Origin: Sporolactobacillus kofuensis
GTDB taxonomy: Bacteria; Bacillota; Bacilli; Bacillales; Sporolactobacillaceae
Length of the DNA: 64,000 bases
Direction of reading: 5' to 3'
Assembly (NCBI RefSeq): GCF_024125425.1
Contig: NZ_JAMXWN010000007.1
Location: 62,001 to 126,000 of the forward strand
Translations under genes and position numbers: made by a program
The notes under the pieces: model-generated
Told to the model about the DNA's origin: nothing
Seen by the model: only the letters and a program-made list of their open reading frames with translations
The model's database searches: none
In this document: positions 17,391-28,082 of the stretch, piece by piece
Layout: each line of letters opens with the position of its first letter
How positions within the stretch are numbered: the stretch's first letter is position 1

Positions 17391-18593
17391 ATGGCTTTAA
17401 TTCTTGCGATCAATGCCGGTAGTTCATCGCTGAAGTTTCAACTTCTAGATATGCCCGCCGAGCATTTGGTAACGAAGGGTTCATTTGAACGCATTGGTCT
17501 GTCGGATTCAATTTTTACAATTTCATTCAAAAGTGAAAAGCAACAGGAAATCGCATCGATTTCTGATCATGAAGTTGCTGTTCGTATTTTACTTGAAAAG
17601 CTTACAGAGTTAAAAATAGTTCACTCATTGACTGAAATAGAAGGTGTTGGCCATCGTGTTGTTCATGGCGGTGAGACATTTGATGATTCAGCATTGGTGA
17701 ACGATGAAGTGATCAAAAAAATCGAGGATCTTTCAGAACTGGCCCCCCTGCACAACCCAGCAAACCTTGTGGGTATCCGCGCATTTCGGGAAGTACTGCC
17801 AAATGTTCCTGAGGTCGTTGTTTTTGATACAGCCTTCCATCAGAGTATGGGCAGTGAGGCATACTTATATAGTCTTCCCTACGATTATTACAAACAGTAT
17901 GGTATTCGTAAGTATGGCTTTCATGGAACAAGTCATAAGTATGTCGCCTCTCGAGCAGCTGAACTGCTTGGACGTCCAAGTGATCAGTTGCGCTTAATCT
18001 CTTGTCATCTAGGAAATGGTGCCAGTATTACTGCTGTCAAAGGCGGTAAATCTATTGACACATCGATGGGATTTACGCCACTCGCAGGATTGACCATGGG
18101 CACACGTTCCGGAGACATTGATCCTGCACTCATTCCCTACATCATGGATAAAACGGGGATGAACGCAACAGAAGTCATCAATGTGTTGAATAAAAAAAGC
18201 GGTCTTCTCGGTTTATCCGGATTCTCAAGTGACCTGAGAGATATTGATAAGGAAGCAAAGCGTGGAAACAAGCGTGCAAAACGAGCGATTGATGTATTTG
18301 TTGAACGCATCCAAAAATATATTGGTGCATATGCAGCGAAAATGTCAGGAGTCGATGCAATTATTTTTACAGCTGGTATCGGTGAACATAGTTCTATGAT
18401 CCGTGCACGTGTACTTCAGGATTTGGAATTTATGGGCATTGATTGGGATCGTGAACTAAATAAAATAAATGGTAAAGAAATAATGATTAGTACTGAAAAG
18501 TCGCCAATCAAAGTTCTGGTGATCCCGACAAACGAAGAAGTGATGATTGCTAGAGATACGATGCGTTTGTCAAAGCGACACCAAGAAATTTAA
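17391..18593 (+). CDS. ackA: acetate kinase
   Basis: A 400-residue ASKHA-fold kinase with [15 protein letters not shown] at the N-terminus, [15 protein letters not shown], the [13 protein letters not shown] signature and the ATP-binding FTAGIGE. It makes ATP and acetate from acetyl phosphate, the overflow route downstream of the pyruvate kinase encoded in this window. It follows ytxK by 22 nt, and a cre-like site lies upstream of the pair. Confidence 0.98.
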   Translation: MALILAINAGSSSLKFQLLDMPAEHLVTKGSFERIGLSDSIFTISFKSEKQQEIASISDHEVAVRILLEKLTELKIVHSLTEIEGVGHRVVHGGETFDDSALVNDEVIKKIEDLSELAPLHNPANLVGIRAFREVLPNVPEVVVFDTAFHQSMGSEAYLYSLPYDYYKQYGIRKYGFHGTSHKYVASRAAELLGRPSDQLRLISCHLGNGASITAVKGGKSIDTSMGFTPLAGLTMGTRSGDIDPALIPYIMDKTGMNATEVINVLNKKSGLLGLSGFSSDLRDIDKEAKRGNKRAKRAIDVFVERIQKYIGAYAAKMSGVDAIIFTAGIGEHSSMIRARVLQDLEFMGIDWDRELNKINGKEIMISTEKSPIKVLVIPTNEEVMIARDTMRLSKRHQEI

Positions 18594-18702
18594 ACGTTGA
18601 TTCAGTGTAACAATACTTGTATGGATCTTCTTTAAGCAAAATCAAATTTCTTTCTCAAAAACGGATTCTTCTATAAAATTTTAATCACAGATTTCTTTTC
18701 AG

Positions 18703-18748
18703 AAGTACAAACAGAGCGTCTCTTATTAGAGACGCTCAGTTTGTACTT
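18703..18748. terminator. long hairpin between convergent ackA and M24 peptidase genes
   Basis: 21-nt arms (AAGTACAAAC-A-GAGCGTCTCT and its complement) with a single central mismatch and a 4-nt loop. There is little T-tract on either side. It probably serves both converging transcripts. Confidence 0.7.
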
Positions 18749-18773
18749 ATAAGGAGTTATTCATTAGAAACGA

Positions 18774-19871
18774 TTAATCAATAATTTGAAGTTCTTTTGG
18801 ATAGTGAGTGAGTGTCAATGCGCCATTTTCACTCAAGTAAATATCATCTTCAATACGCACACCGCCAACTTCAGGGACATAAATACCAGGTTCAACAGTA
18901 AATACCATGCCTGGTTTCAATGTTTGGTTATTGTCCGCACTCATTGATGGTTGCTCATGTTCGCCGAGCCCTAGTCCGTGTCCAAGACGGTGGGTAAAGT
19001 ATTCACCATAACCTGCGTCTGTGATCACTTTTCTTGCGACTCCATCAAGATCGCCGATACGCAATCCTTCGTGAACGGCTTTGATTGCAGCTAAATTTGC
19101 TTGCAAAGTGGTCTCGTAGATTTTATGCTGTTCGTCAGATGCATGCTTGAAGCAGACCGTTCGTGTAATATCCGAGCAATAACCATCAATAACGACACCT
19201 AGATCAAAAAGGACAAAATCGCCTTCATGGATTTGTCTTGTTCCCGGGTAGCCATGTGGGTTAGCCGTATTATCACCAGCGAGGACCATCGTGTCAAAAG
19301 CCATTTGAGAATAGCCCTGTTTTGCGAGTTCATGTTCAATTTCAGCAACGATTGCAGCTTCTGTTCGTCCTTTTTTAATGGCTTCAACACCTAGCTTGAC
19401 GGCGTAATCAGCAATCTCTCCTGCCTTTTTCATAGCGGCAAGCTCAGTAGCATCCTTAATATTCCGCATTGATGCAAGATAATTCTCGATCGATTGGAAC
19501 GTAATGGTTTCTGCAATTTCTTTTAAAGCTAAAGCTTTGTTGTAAGGCAATGTGCTTGGTTCAATAAAGACATTATTAAAATCGGTACGGCGCGCTGCCA
19601 AGGCTTTCTTAACGAAATCCCAAGGGTTTTGATCATCTCTATAGCCAATGACTTCATGTCCGAAGTCAGAGCTACGTGCCTGTCCGACCTCAAGTTCTGG
19701 ACAAATGAGAAAAGGTTCATCCTCAGGAAAAAGGAATAGACCGAGAAAGCGTTCATGTGGATCGCATTTAAAATGAGTAAGGTAGAATACATTAGTGGGA
19801 TCAGCAATGTACGCGAATCGGCCTTCCTGTTTTTTTAGCCATTCTTCAATCTGCTTCATTTTCTCTGACAA
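18774..19871 (-). CDS. pepQ: M24 family Xaa-Pro peptidase
   Basis: 365 residues: a creatinase-like N-terminal domain (about 1-130) and a pita-bread catalytic domain. The five metal ligands are all present: Asp223 (LFDLG), Asp234 (CSDITR), His298 (LGHGLGLGEH), Glu327 (VEPGIY) and Glu341 (RIEDD). It should cleave bonds next to proline in peptides; dipeptidase or aminopeptidase P specificity cannot be told from sequence. The start is a TTG with GGAGTG upstream; an in-frame ATG four codons later is the alternative. Confidence 0.9.
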   Translation of the reverse strand: MSEKMKQIEEWLKKQEGRFAYIADPTNVFYLTHFKCDPHERFLGLFLFPEDEPFLICPELEVGQARSSDFGHEVIGYRDDQNPWDFVKKALAARRTDFNNVFIEPSTLPYNKALALKEIAETITFQSIENYLASMRNIKDATELAAMKKAGEIADYAVKLGVEAIKKGRTEAAIVAEIEHELAKQGYSQMAFDTMVLAGDNTANPHGYPGTRQIHEGDFVLFDLGVVIDGYCSDITRTVCFKHASDEQHKIYETTLQANLAAIKAVHEGLRIGDLDGVARKVITDAGYGEYFTHRLGHGLGLGEHEQPSMSADNNQTLKPGMVFTVEPGIYVPEVGGVRIEDDIYLSENGALTLTHYPKELQIID

Positions 19872-20148
19872 TTAAGGTCACTCCATATCAATAATGATAC
19901 TTCTAATGTAACACAATTTGATAGGGAAGGAACGATTTGTCATTGTTTTTCAATCGTTCTTTCACTTACTTTCTATTCGGAAAGAACAGGTGTTGGTGAT
20001 TACTGCGAAATGTGCACCGGGTAGTGTATAATAAGTCTAAACTTACCCTTTTCACTGTGACTCGGTATTGATTATTGCCAGATGGAGCCGACGATGTCGA
20101 TGATTGTTGTGATGTGAATGGACATTTTATAAAAGGAGCTAAGAAGAC

Positions 20149-20832
20149 ATGAGAATTACATACATTGGTCATTCGACTGTATTACTTGAAACGGAAAAAG
20201 CAAATTTATTGATTGACCCATTTATCAGTGAAAATCAACAGTCTCCAATCTCAATCAATGATCTTCCAAGAATTGATGCTATTCTTTTAACTCATGGACA
20301 TGGTGATCATATTGCCGATACACAAGAGATCGCGGAGCGGGATGGTTCCTTAGTGATCGCCGTTGCCGAACTTGCCACCTATTTCGGATGGAAAGGTTTA
20401 AATACGCATGGCATGTCCATTGGCGGAGCATACACGTTCCCATTTGGAAAAGTAAAACTCACTCAAGCATTCCATGGCTCAAGTATTTCAAACCCTGCAA
20501 AACATGAAATTATTTATACAGGAATGCCAGCCGGACTTTTACTCACAATTGATGGTAAAACCATTTACCATGCAGGTGATACAGCGCTTTTTTCAGATAT
20601 GAAAATAATTGGTGAACAGAATACGATTGATCTCGCATTTTTGCCAATTGGCGACAACTTTGCAATGGGACCTGAAGATGCGCTAATTGCTGCACAATGG
20701 ATTAGAGCAAAGACAGTTGTTCCTATTCACTACAATACGTTCCCAGTGATCAAGCAGGATCCTAGTAAATTCGTCAATCAGCTTGACGGACATGGGCTTG
20801 TTTTATCATCAGGCCAGTCAATAGACTTATAA
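20149..20832 (+). CDS. ytkL: UPF0173 metal-dependent hydrolase YtkL
   Basis: A 227-residue metallo-beta-lactamase fold protein with the THGHGDH metal motif (His49, His51, Asp53, His54) and later ligands in HAGDTALF and VPIHYNTFP. The physiological substrate of this family is not established. AAAGGAG precedes the ATG. It lies 21 nt before ytoI, the same neighbour as in B. subtilis, so the two are probably cotranscribed. Confidence 0.9.
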   Translation: MRITYIGHSTVLLETEKANLLIDPFISENQQSPISINDLPRIDAILLTHGHGDHIADTQEIAERDGSLVIAVAELATYFGWKGLNTHGMSIGGAYTFPFGKVKLTQAFHGSSISNPAKHEIIYTGMPAGLLLTIDGKTIYHAGDTALFSDMKIIGEQNTIDLAFLPIGDNFAMGPEDALIAAQWIRAKTVVPIHYNTFPVIKQDPSKFVNQLDGHGLVLSSGQSIDL

Positions 20833-20853
20833 CAGCTGTTTGGAGAGATTGAG

Positions 20854-22170
20854 ATGGAAACAAAGCATGAACAAATTTTACATTATATCGCTGATTTGGA
20901 AATAGGCAGTAAGATATCTGTTCGTCAAACGGCCAAGGTACTTCAAGTAAGCGAAGGCACAGCATATCGTGCGATCAAAGATGCTGAGATTCAAGGGTTG
21001 GTTAGTACCGTTGAACGTGTGGGGACGATTCGGATAGAGAAGAAAAGTCAGGAGAGCATCGAAAAGCTGACTTTTGATACAGTGGTGAACATTGTTGAAG
21101 GACAAGTTCTTGGTGGTAAGGCAGGCCTTTCACGAACGCTGAATCATTTTGTCATTGGTGCGATGGAGATGGACGCGATGAAGCGGTATATCGGAGCGAA
21201 TGATCTGATGATTGTCGGAAACCGTGAGTCTGTTCATGCCTATGCACTGAATGAAGGAGCCGCTGTACTGATTACTGGGGGGTTCAGCACAAGTGAACGG
21301 ATTAAGCGACTTGCTGATCAAACTCAGCTACCGGTGATCTCGACAACCTATGACACGTTTACAGTAGCAGCAAAAATTAATCGTGCAATCTTTGATCAGC
21401 TGATAAAAAAAGAAATCGTTCATGTTTCTGATATTCTCATCCCATTCTCTGAGACGCAGTTTGTATTTAATTATGATTCCCCAAAAAGATGGTATGAGCT
21501 TAATCGGCAAACCGCGCATAGCAGATTTCCGGTCGTTGACCAGCAAATGAAAGTCGTCGGTATTGTTGCCATGAAGGATGTTATGAAAGAGAAGGAGGCA
21601 CATACAATCGAAGAGATTATGACTAGGCAACCGCTTGTTGTCAAACCGTCAACGTCGGTTGCGTCCGCCGCACATCGGATGATCTGGGAAGGTATAGAAG
21701 GACTTCCGGTCGTCGATGATCAGCAGCACTTACTAGGAATGATCACACGTCGTGATGTGCTCAAGGCACTACAGATGATTCAGCAACAGCCACAAATGGG
21801 CGAGACAATTGAAGACATTGTTTCTTCACAGCTGAAAGACTATTCGGAAACCAATCATTACATTTTTCAATTTAGCGTGACACCGCAAATGAGTGATTAT
21901 CTCGGGTCAGTCTCTCACGGTGTGATGACGTCGATGATTACAACCACTTGTCGTCGGGTGTTAAATCACTTGCGAAGAGGGGATTTGGTTGTTGATAATT
22001 TGTCCTTTTATTTCTTTAAGCCCGTTCAACTTGAGCAAACGGTAACTGTTCGGCCAAAAATATTGGAAATGACAAGGCGGAATGCAAAAATGGATATCGA
22101 GCTCTTTGTGGATGACCAGCTTTGTGGAAAAGCATTATTAAATGCCCAATTTATAGTAGAGCCCAGTTGA
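20854..22170 (+). CDS. ytoI: CBS-domain protein YtoI (wHTH-DRTGG-CBS-HotDog)
   Basis: 438 residues with several domains in order. First comes an N-terminal winged-helix-like region (about 1-65; SVRQTAKVLQVSEGTAYRAI). A DRTGG-type domain follows (about 70-185), then a pair of CBS domains (about 190-310; FPVVDQQMKVVGIVAMKD, GLPVVDDQQHLLGMITRRDV). A HotDog thioesterase-like C-terminal domain closes the protein. CBS pairs usually bind adenosyl ligands, so a nucleotide-sensing role is likely. No specific target is known to me. Confidence 0.88.
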   Translation: METKHEQILHYIADLEIGSKISVRQTAKVLQVSEGTAYRAIKDAEIQGLVSTVERVGTIRIEKKSQESIEKLTFDTVVNIVEGQVLGGKAGLSRTLNHFVIGAMEMDAMKRYIGANDLMIVGNRESVHAYALNEGAAVLITGGFSTSERIKRLADQTQLPVISTTYDTFTVAAKINRAIFDQLIKKEIVHVSDILIPFSETQFVFNYDSPKRWYELNRQTAHSRFPVVDQQMKVVGIVAMKDVMKEKEAHTIEEIMTRQPLVVKPSTSVASAAHRMIWEGIEGLPVVDDQQHLLGMITRRDVLKALQMIQQQPQMGETIEDIVSSQLKDYSETNHYIFQFSVTPQMSDYLGSVSHGVMTSMITTTCRRVLNHLRRGDLVVDNLSFYFFKPVQLEQTVTVRPKILEMTRRNAKMDIELFVDDQLCGKALLNAQFIVEPS

Positions 22171-22217
22171 TTCAACTTGGTCACGTGACCGATTTGAATC
22201 AACGTCTGGGGCTCCTT
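22159..22217 (+). terminator. ytoI terminator with nested palindrome
   Basis: GAGCCCAG and TTGATTCAA pair with TTGAATCAA and CTGGGGCTC, starting inside the last ytoI codons. A perfect 12-bp palindrome (GGTCACGTGACC, 22179-22190) sits at the apex. A pyrimidine/T-rich tail follows. Confidence 0.85.
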
Positions 22218-22481
22218 TCTTTGCTTGAAACCATTTTCAATGACTAAAAATCGAACATATGTGCTACAATGAAACTAAGTAAAAAGTGATTATCATGCCC
22301 TTAAAAGAATGCCGGACATAACCACTGCTCCGTGTTATAGAAAGCAAGGTAAGTAATGTTCTCAAATTTCGGTGCTTTAGTGCCGATGTCGTTCACTGAT
22401 CGTTATTAAGTAAGTATAAAAGGTTCTGTTCTCTCAAATGACTATCTATATCCATCTAATTTTTAAGGGGAGGTTTTTCGC

Positions 22482-23414
22482 TTGATCAATAAGCTATTAG
22501 AATTAGTGAAGCAATATCAAACGATTATCATTCACAGGCATGTTCGCCCGGATCCTGACGCCATTGGCTCCCAAGGCGGGTTAGCCTATCTAATCCGAGA
22601 TAATTTTCCAAATAAAAACGTATATGTCGTAGGCGAAGAATCAGAGTCTCTGCAATTCCTCATGCCTATGGATAACATCGAAGATCAAATCTATTCTGGA
22701 GCGCTTGTCATTGTCTGTGATACGGCGAACCGCGAACGTATTTCAGATACACGGTATTCAAATGGTGCGGAATTAGTGAAAATTGATCATCACCCCGTTG
22801 TTGATGCCTATGGTGATCCTCAATGGGTGAATACACAATCAAGTTCAACGAGTGAGATGATTACCTCGATCTATCAGACACATCCTGAACTTAAGCTGTC
22901 ACCGGAAGCGGCACGTCTACTTTTTGCGGGTATTGTTGGTGATACTGGCAGATTTCAATTCAGTAATGTAACTTCTGATACTTATCTTGCTGCAGCTAGG
23001 CTTGTCAAACAATCTTTTGATCGCCAATCCTTCTTTAATCAGTTATATCAACGCAGTTTAGCTCAGACACGTTTGAATGGTTATGTCCTTGAACATTTCA
23101 CGTTAACCGAAGAAGGTGTCGGTTTTGTGAAACTTTCTCAAGAGCTTATTCGTTCATATAAGTTGAATCCTTCAGATGCATCTGCACTTGTGAATAGTTT
23201 TGCCAATGTTGAGCATTTGAAAGCTTGGGTTTTGTTTTCAGAGGAAGACACAGTGATACGTGCAAGACTTCGTTCAAAAGGGCCGGAAATTAATCAATTA
23301 GCGGCTAAGTATAACGGCGGAGGACATCCAATGGCCTCTGGGGCATCGGTTAGGAGCTGGGACGAAGCAGATCAATTGATTCAAGATTTGTGTATGCTTT
23401 GTAAAAAAGACTAA
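22482..23414 (+). CDS. nrnA: DHH/DHHA1 family oligoribonuclease NrnA
   Basis: 310 residues. The DHH phosphoesterase motifs are HRHVRPDPDAIGS (His20, Asp24, Asp26), VCDTAN and KIDHHPV; the DHHA1 substrate-binding part carries GGGHPMASGA. NrnA degrades nano-RNA and pAp in Firmicutes that lack Orn. The start is TTG at 22482, with AGGGGAGG 7 nt upstream. It precedes dnaE by 51 nt, the B. subtilis order. Confidence 0.95.
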   Translation: MINKLLELVKQYQTIIIHRHVRPDPDAIGSQGGLAYLIRDNFPNKNVYVVGEESESLQFLMPMDNIEDQIYSGALVIVCDTANRERISDTRYSNGAELVKIDHHPVVDAYGDPQWVNTQSSSTSEMITSIYQTHPELKLSPEAARLLFAGIVGDTGRFQFSNVTSDTYLAAARLVKQSFDRQSFFNQLYQRSLAQTRLNGYVLEHFTLTEEGVGFVKLSQELIRSYKLNPSDASALVNSFANVEHLKAWVLFSEEDTVIRARLRSKGPEINQLAAKYNGGGHPMASGASVRSWDEADQLIQDLCMLCKKD

Positions 23415-23465
23415 TGAGGGTTTGTCCCAAACTGCTCATTTATACTTTGAGAGGAGAACAACGCC

Positions 23466-26400
23466 ATGCCATATGTCCATCTTCATGTGCATAGTGAATA
23501 TAGTTTGTTGGACAGTACCTGCCGAATCAATGACTTAGTTGATCGTGCCAAGCGTACCGGTCAGACAGCGCTTGCATTGACAGATCGCGACGTGATGTAT
23601 GGCGTCATTCCATTCTACAATGCATGTAAGCAAGCAGGTATTCATCCGATTATCGGAATGGAACTCAGTGTTGAGGACATCGATCAGCCTGCACAAAATG
23701 TGAAAAACAAGGCGCTGCAGAACCATCCGATATTAACCTTGCTGGCACAGAATAACGAAGGCTATAAGAATCTGATTAAACTTTCCTCACTCGTTCAAAT
23801 GGAGGAAAGTGGCTGTATTTCTTATTCTCAACTTGAGCGCTATGCTTCAGGATTATGTGCGTTGTCCGGGGGTCCGGAAGGTCCGATTGATCGAAAGCTT
23901 ATGATTCATAAAGATCAGTATGCTGAAAAACTGGCGATTCGATTGCGGTCAATTTTAGGCAACCGCTTCTTTCTGGAAATTCAACGGACCGGCAGATCTT
24001 TAGATGATTCACTTGAACACCAACTCCTTTCACTCAGTCGAAAACTGTCCATTCCAGAGGTGGCTGCCTGCACCATTCATTATCTTGATCCGGAAGAAGC
24101 TACGGCACACGCGTGTCTGAGATGTATTCGTGATGGAAATAAGATAGGTGAACAACCGCAAAGCCATCAAGATTGGAGTTTTAAATCGACGAGAGAAATG
24201 GAGGAACGGTTCTCCACGCTTCCCGAGGCGCTGAAGCGAACGGCGAAAATCGCCGAGGCTTGTCAAGTGACGTTCTCGGTTGACAAGGTGAAATTACCTG
24301 TATTCCCACATTCTGCAAATGAAACATCGGAACAATTACTTAGACGCATCTGTGAGCGAGGAATTGAAAAACGATATGTCACAATCACGGATTCAATGCG
24401 TGCTCGGCTGAATCATGAACTCTCAATAATTAACAAGATGGGGTTCAATGATTATTTTTTAATTGTTGCTGATTTAGTGGCACATGCGAGGAAATGCGGT
24501 TTCTTGCCTGGCCCTGGACGAGGATCTGCTGCAGGCTCACTTGTTGCTTATGTTTTGAAGATCACCGAAGTTGATCCGATCAAATACAATTTGCTCTTTG
24601 AACGATTTCTTAATCCAGAGCGTGTGACGATGCCGGATATTGATCTGGATTTCCCAGATGTTGATCGTGACAAGATGATCGATTACGTTTTTGAAAAATA
24701 TGGTCGTGAACATGTAGCACAAATCATCACCTTTGGAACTTTGGCAGCAAAAGCAGCAATACGTGACATCGGTCGTGTACTAGGGGTGGACCCACGTCTC
24801 GTTGATCGAATGGCACGATTGGTGCCAGGATTGCCGAAAGTGACATTAAAGAAAGCGTATGAAGGATCCGAAAAATTGCGCAGTATCGTCAATTCATCGA
24901 AAGAAGCCAAAACGCTTTTCTCACTTGCGCACAAAGTAGAAGGATTGCCTCGGCACTCTTCCATCCATGCAGCAGGTGTAGTGTTGAGCGAGGAAACTTT
25001 AACGGAATCCGTACCTGTACAGAAAGGACACGATGGGATTCCAGTCACACAATACTCCATGACAATTCTCGAATCATTAGGGCATTTAAAAATTGACTTT
25101 CTTGGGTTACGCAACCTGACCTTCATGCAGGAGATTATGCGAAGAACCACGACATCGGTCAAAACCCCGGTAGCCTTGGAATCTATCCCACTAGATGATT
25201 CGGAAACATTTCAACTGTTGAGCCGTGGTGATACGATGGGGATTTTCCAACTCGAATCAGATGGGATGCGCCAGGTGTTACGGAAGTTAAAGCCAACGGA
25301 ATTTGAGGATATTGTTGCGGTTATAGCACTCTATCGCCCAGGCCCTGTTCAGTTTATTGATCGATATGTTCTTCGAAAACATGGTGAGGAGAAAATCGTT
25401 TATCCTCATCCTGATTTGGAACCGATACTCAAACCTACATACGGAGTCCTCGTGTATCAAGAGCAAATCATGCAAATTGCGGTTCAGATGGCTGGTTACT
25501 CACTAGGACATGCGGATATTTTACGACGTGCCGTATCAAAGAAAAAACTTGATTTACTTGAAGATCAGAAGAAAAGCTTTATCGCGGGGTGTATGACCAA
25601 TCATTATTCGCTTGAAACAGCGAACCAAATTTTTGAACTAATCGTTCGATTTGCAAACTATGGATTCAATCGTTCTCACGCGGTGGCCTACAGTTTTATC
25701 ACTTATCGGCTTTCTTATTTAAAAGCACATGATCCTCAAGCATTCATGGCGGCTCATTTTTCCGGAATCATTGGTAATTTTGAAAAGTTTAAGGCGTCGC
25801 TGATTGAACTAAATAATAATGGGATTAAGCTTCTGCCGCCTTCGATAAATGAGAGCATGGGGACTTTTGAACCATCAGGTAATGCGATACGATTTGGGTT
25901 ATCAGGAATCAAAAATGTTGGCAATGGTGCAGTCGATGAACTAATACGAGAACGGCAGCAACAAGGCATATTCAAGGATCTTTATGACTTCTGTCGTAGA
26001 GTTTCAAGTAAGAAGGTTAATCGCAAGGCGATAGAATCGATGATCTTTGCAGGAGCATTCGATGGTTTCGATGTCGATCGTGCGGTCTTGCTCGCCACGT
26101 TGGATCGGGCAATACAATTTGGAGAAGAAGAACAGAGTAAGAATAACGGCCAAACATCATTACTGATTCCTGGTCGTGAGGATAGGGATTATACCGATGT
26201 TCCTCCACTTAGTGCCGATGAAAAAATGCATTATGAGCGTGAAGTTCTTGGCTTCTATTTATCCGAACACCCGTTAAGTGACTATCGAGATCGATTGCCA
26301 GACACATTCTCAACAGTGGGTGAGATCGGGAATCATCCGATTGGGAAACCGGTCACTGTGGCAGTAATGGTTGAGCAATTAAAACGAATAAAAACAAAGT

Positions 26401-26858
26401 CCGGACAGTTCATGGCTTTCTTTGTGGCCGGGGATGAAACAGGTATGATTGATGCGGTTTGCTTTCCTGCACAATTTGGCAGCTTGCACGAAATCATTCG
26501 TGACGGACAGATGCTTGTCATACAGGCAAAGCGTTCTGAGGGACGACAAGACGATAAGGCACAGCTAACTGTGCTCAGTGCAATCGATTTGGATAAATAC
26601 TTATCGGAACGTCAGACGGTTCTTTTTCTGAAAATTGATCGTGCACATTATCAACCGCAACTCCTCGAAGAAGTGAAATCACTCATTGGTAAAGAATCGG
26701 GAACACATCGCGTGGTTATGTACTATGAGAATCAGAAAAAAACAATTGCGCTTGCGCCAAACTATGCAGTCAGCCTGCATCAGCCATTCATCGAGGAGAT
26801 CAGGAGAATTCTTGGAGAAAAAAATGTTATGATCAAATACAGTGAGATTTTTGCATAA
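23466..26858 (+). CDS. dnaE: DNA polymerase III alpha subunit DnaE
   Basis: 1130 residues. An N-terminal PHP domain (VHLHVHSEYSLLD) is followed by the polymerase core with catalytic MPDIDLDFPD near residue 395, PGRGSAAGSLV just before it, and a C-terminal OB-fold region (about 950-1050). This is the PolC-less DnaE type, used in Bacillales for initial extension of lagging-strand primers beside the main polymerase PolC. GAGGAG precedes the ATG. Confidence 0.97.
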   Translation: MPYVHLHVHSEYSLLDSTCRINDLVDRAKRTGQTALALTDRDVMYGVIPFYNACKQAGIHPIIGMELSVEDIDQPAQNVKNKALQNHPILTLLAQNNEGYKNLIKLSSLVQMEESGCISYSQLERYASGLCALSGGPEGPIDRKLMIHKDQYAEKLAIRLRSILGNRFFLEIQRTGRSLDDSLEHQLLSLSRKLSIPEVAACTIHYLDPEEATAHACLRCIRDGNKIGEQPQSHQDWSFKSTREMEERFSTLPEALKRTAKIAEACQVTFSVDKVKLPVFPHSANETSEQLLRRICERGIEKRYVTITDSMRARLNHELSIINKMGFNDYFLIVADLVAHARKCGFLPGPGRGSAAGSLVAYVLKITEVDPIKYNLLFERFLNPERVTMPDIDLDFPDVDRDKMIDYVFEKYGREHVAQIITFGTLAAKAAIRDIGRVLGVDPRLVDRMARLVPGLPKVTLKKAYEGSEKLRSIVNSSKEAKTLFSLAHKVEGLPRHSSIHAAGVVLSEETLTESVPVQKGHDGIPVTQYSMTILESLGHLKIDFLGLRNLTFMQEIMRRTTTSVKTPVALESIPLDDSETFQLLSRGDTMGIFQLESDGMRQVLRKLKPTEFEDIVAVIALYRPGPVQFIDRYVLRKHGEEKIVYPHPDLEPILKPTYGVLVYQEQIMQIAVQMAGYSLGHADILRRAVSKKKLDLLEDQKKSFIAGCMTNHYSLETANQIFELIVRFANYGFNRSHAVAYSFITYRLSYLKAHDPQAFMAAHFSGIIGNFEKFKASLIELNNNGIKLLPPSINESMGTFEPSGNAIRFGLSGIKNVGNGAVDELIRERQQQGIFKDLYDFCRRVSSKKVNRKAIESMIFAGAFDGFDVDRAVLLATLDRAIQFGEEEQSKNNGQTSLLIPGREDRDYTDVPPLSADEKMHYEREVLGFYLSEHPLSDYRDRLPDTFSTVGEIGNHPIGKPVTVAVMVEQLKRIKTKSGQFMAFFVAGDETGMIDAVCFPAQFGSLHEIIRDGQMLVIQAKRSEGRQDDKAQLTVLSAIDLDKYLSERQTVLFLKIDRAHYQPQLLEEVKSLIGKESGTHRVVMYYENQKKTIALAPNYAVSLHQPFIEEIRRILGEKNVMIKYSEIFA

Positions 26859-26951
26859 TGATACGATTGATATGAATAGAAGAGAAAATGATGTTTGATT
26901 CCACTTGTTCTATGGGTTTAGGGCGTGTGTCTTATGTTTTCGAACAACCTT

Positions 26952-27209
26952 TGCTATAATAATGAAGTTTGGAATTTTTGTGGAACCAGAAGAAACAGGC
27001 CCAGTAGACGAAAGCACATGTTTAAAGTGAACCTGTAGTTACTGAGAAATAGGAGAAAGCATTCATTTTTAAAATAAGAAATATATTTCTGAGTTATTCG
27101 AGCGTTCGCGTGAACAATCGACAATTACATGAATTATAAGTGAAGAATTAATGACATGTTGTGATACGGGTGAAAAATCTGGCTTTGACAAAGTAAGAGG
27201 GTGATATAC
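26952..27209 (+). promoter_or_regulatory. extended -10 promoter and about 245-nt leader of accDA
   Basis: TGCTATAAT at 26952-26960 is an extended -10 box; the -35 region (TTATGT at 26932) is poor. The leader that follows to accD contains no ORF with a ribosome binding site. An ACAGG/CCTGT pair near 26994-27034 could form a hairpin. No riboswitch class was recognised. Confidence 0.55.
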
Positions 27210-27212
27210 TTG

Positions 27213-28082
27213 ATGAAGGACTTTTTTATTAAGAAAAAAAAGTATGCTACGGTTCCATCCGTAAAAGCAAGACAAGATGTTCCCGAAGGCATCGTTCGTA
27301 AATGTCCAAAGTGTAAGAAGATCATGTATGTCAAAGAGTTGCAGAAGCATTTGTTTGTTTGCCAGTCATGTGGGTATCATTACCCTATAGGTGCTCATGA
27401 ACGCGCAGAAATGCTTTTTGACGAAGGATCATATATGGAATTCGACAAGGACATGATTTCTTTAAATCCACTTCAGTTTCCGAATTATATGAATAAGCTG
27501 GAGTCTGATCGAAAGAAAACGAATCTAAATGAAGCGGTTTGGACAGGTAAAGGTCAAATCGAAGGCTATGATTGCGCTGTTGCCGTAATGGATAAAGGAT
27601 TTCGAATGGGCAGCATGGGTTCGGTCGTCGGTGAAAAAATTACTCGATTGATTGACTATGCGGATAAGAACAGCATACCTGTTATCATTTTTTCCGCTTC
27701 TGGCGGTGCACGCATGCAGGAAGGTGTGCTTAGCCTGATGCAAATGGCAAAGACAAGTGCTGCGTTAAAAGGCTTCAGTGAACATGGCGGTCTTTATATA
27801 TCAATTATGACCCATCCGACAACAGGAGGGGTATCGGCAAGCTTTGCCTCACTTGGTGATTACAATTTTGCAGAACCCGGTGCTTTAATTGGGTTCGCAG
27901 GACGAAGAATTATTGAGCAGACCATTGGCGAGGAATTACCGGATGATTTTCAAACCGCTGAATTTCTATTGAAGCATGGACAGATCGATCAAGTCGTCCC
28001 TCGGTCTGAATTAAGAACTGTCCTTGGACAGGTACTGTCGATTCATGCTGAAGGAGGTGTCTCTGGATGGGACCGGAACTAG
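27213..28082 (+). CDS. accD: acetyl-CoA carboxylase carboxyltransferase subunit beta
   Basis: About 289 residues with the N-terminal zinc ribbon (Cys31, Cys34, Cys50, Cys53) and the crotonase-like carboxyltransferase core ([23 protein letters not shown]). With AccA it transfers the carboxyl group from biotin to acetyl-CoA, making malonyl-CoA for fatty-acid synthesis. The ATG at 27213 or TTG at 27210 both suit the GAGGGTG upstream; the GTG at 27201 lies inside it. It overlaps accA by 16 nt. Confidence 0.96.
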   Translation: MKDFFIKKKKYATVPSVKARQDVPEGIVRKCPKCKKIMYVKELQKHLFVCQSCGYHYPIGAHERAEMLFDEGSYMEFDKDMISLNPLQFPNYMNKLESDRKKTNLNEAVWTGKGQIEGYDCAVAVMDKGFRMGSMGSVVGEKITRLIDYADKNSIPVIIFSASGGARMQEGVLSLMQMAKTSAALKGFSEHGGLYISIMTHPTTGGVSASFASLGDYNFAEPGALIGFAGRRIIEQTIGEELPDDFQTAEFLLKHGQIDQVVPRSELRTVLGQVLSIHAEGGVSGWDRN

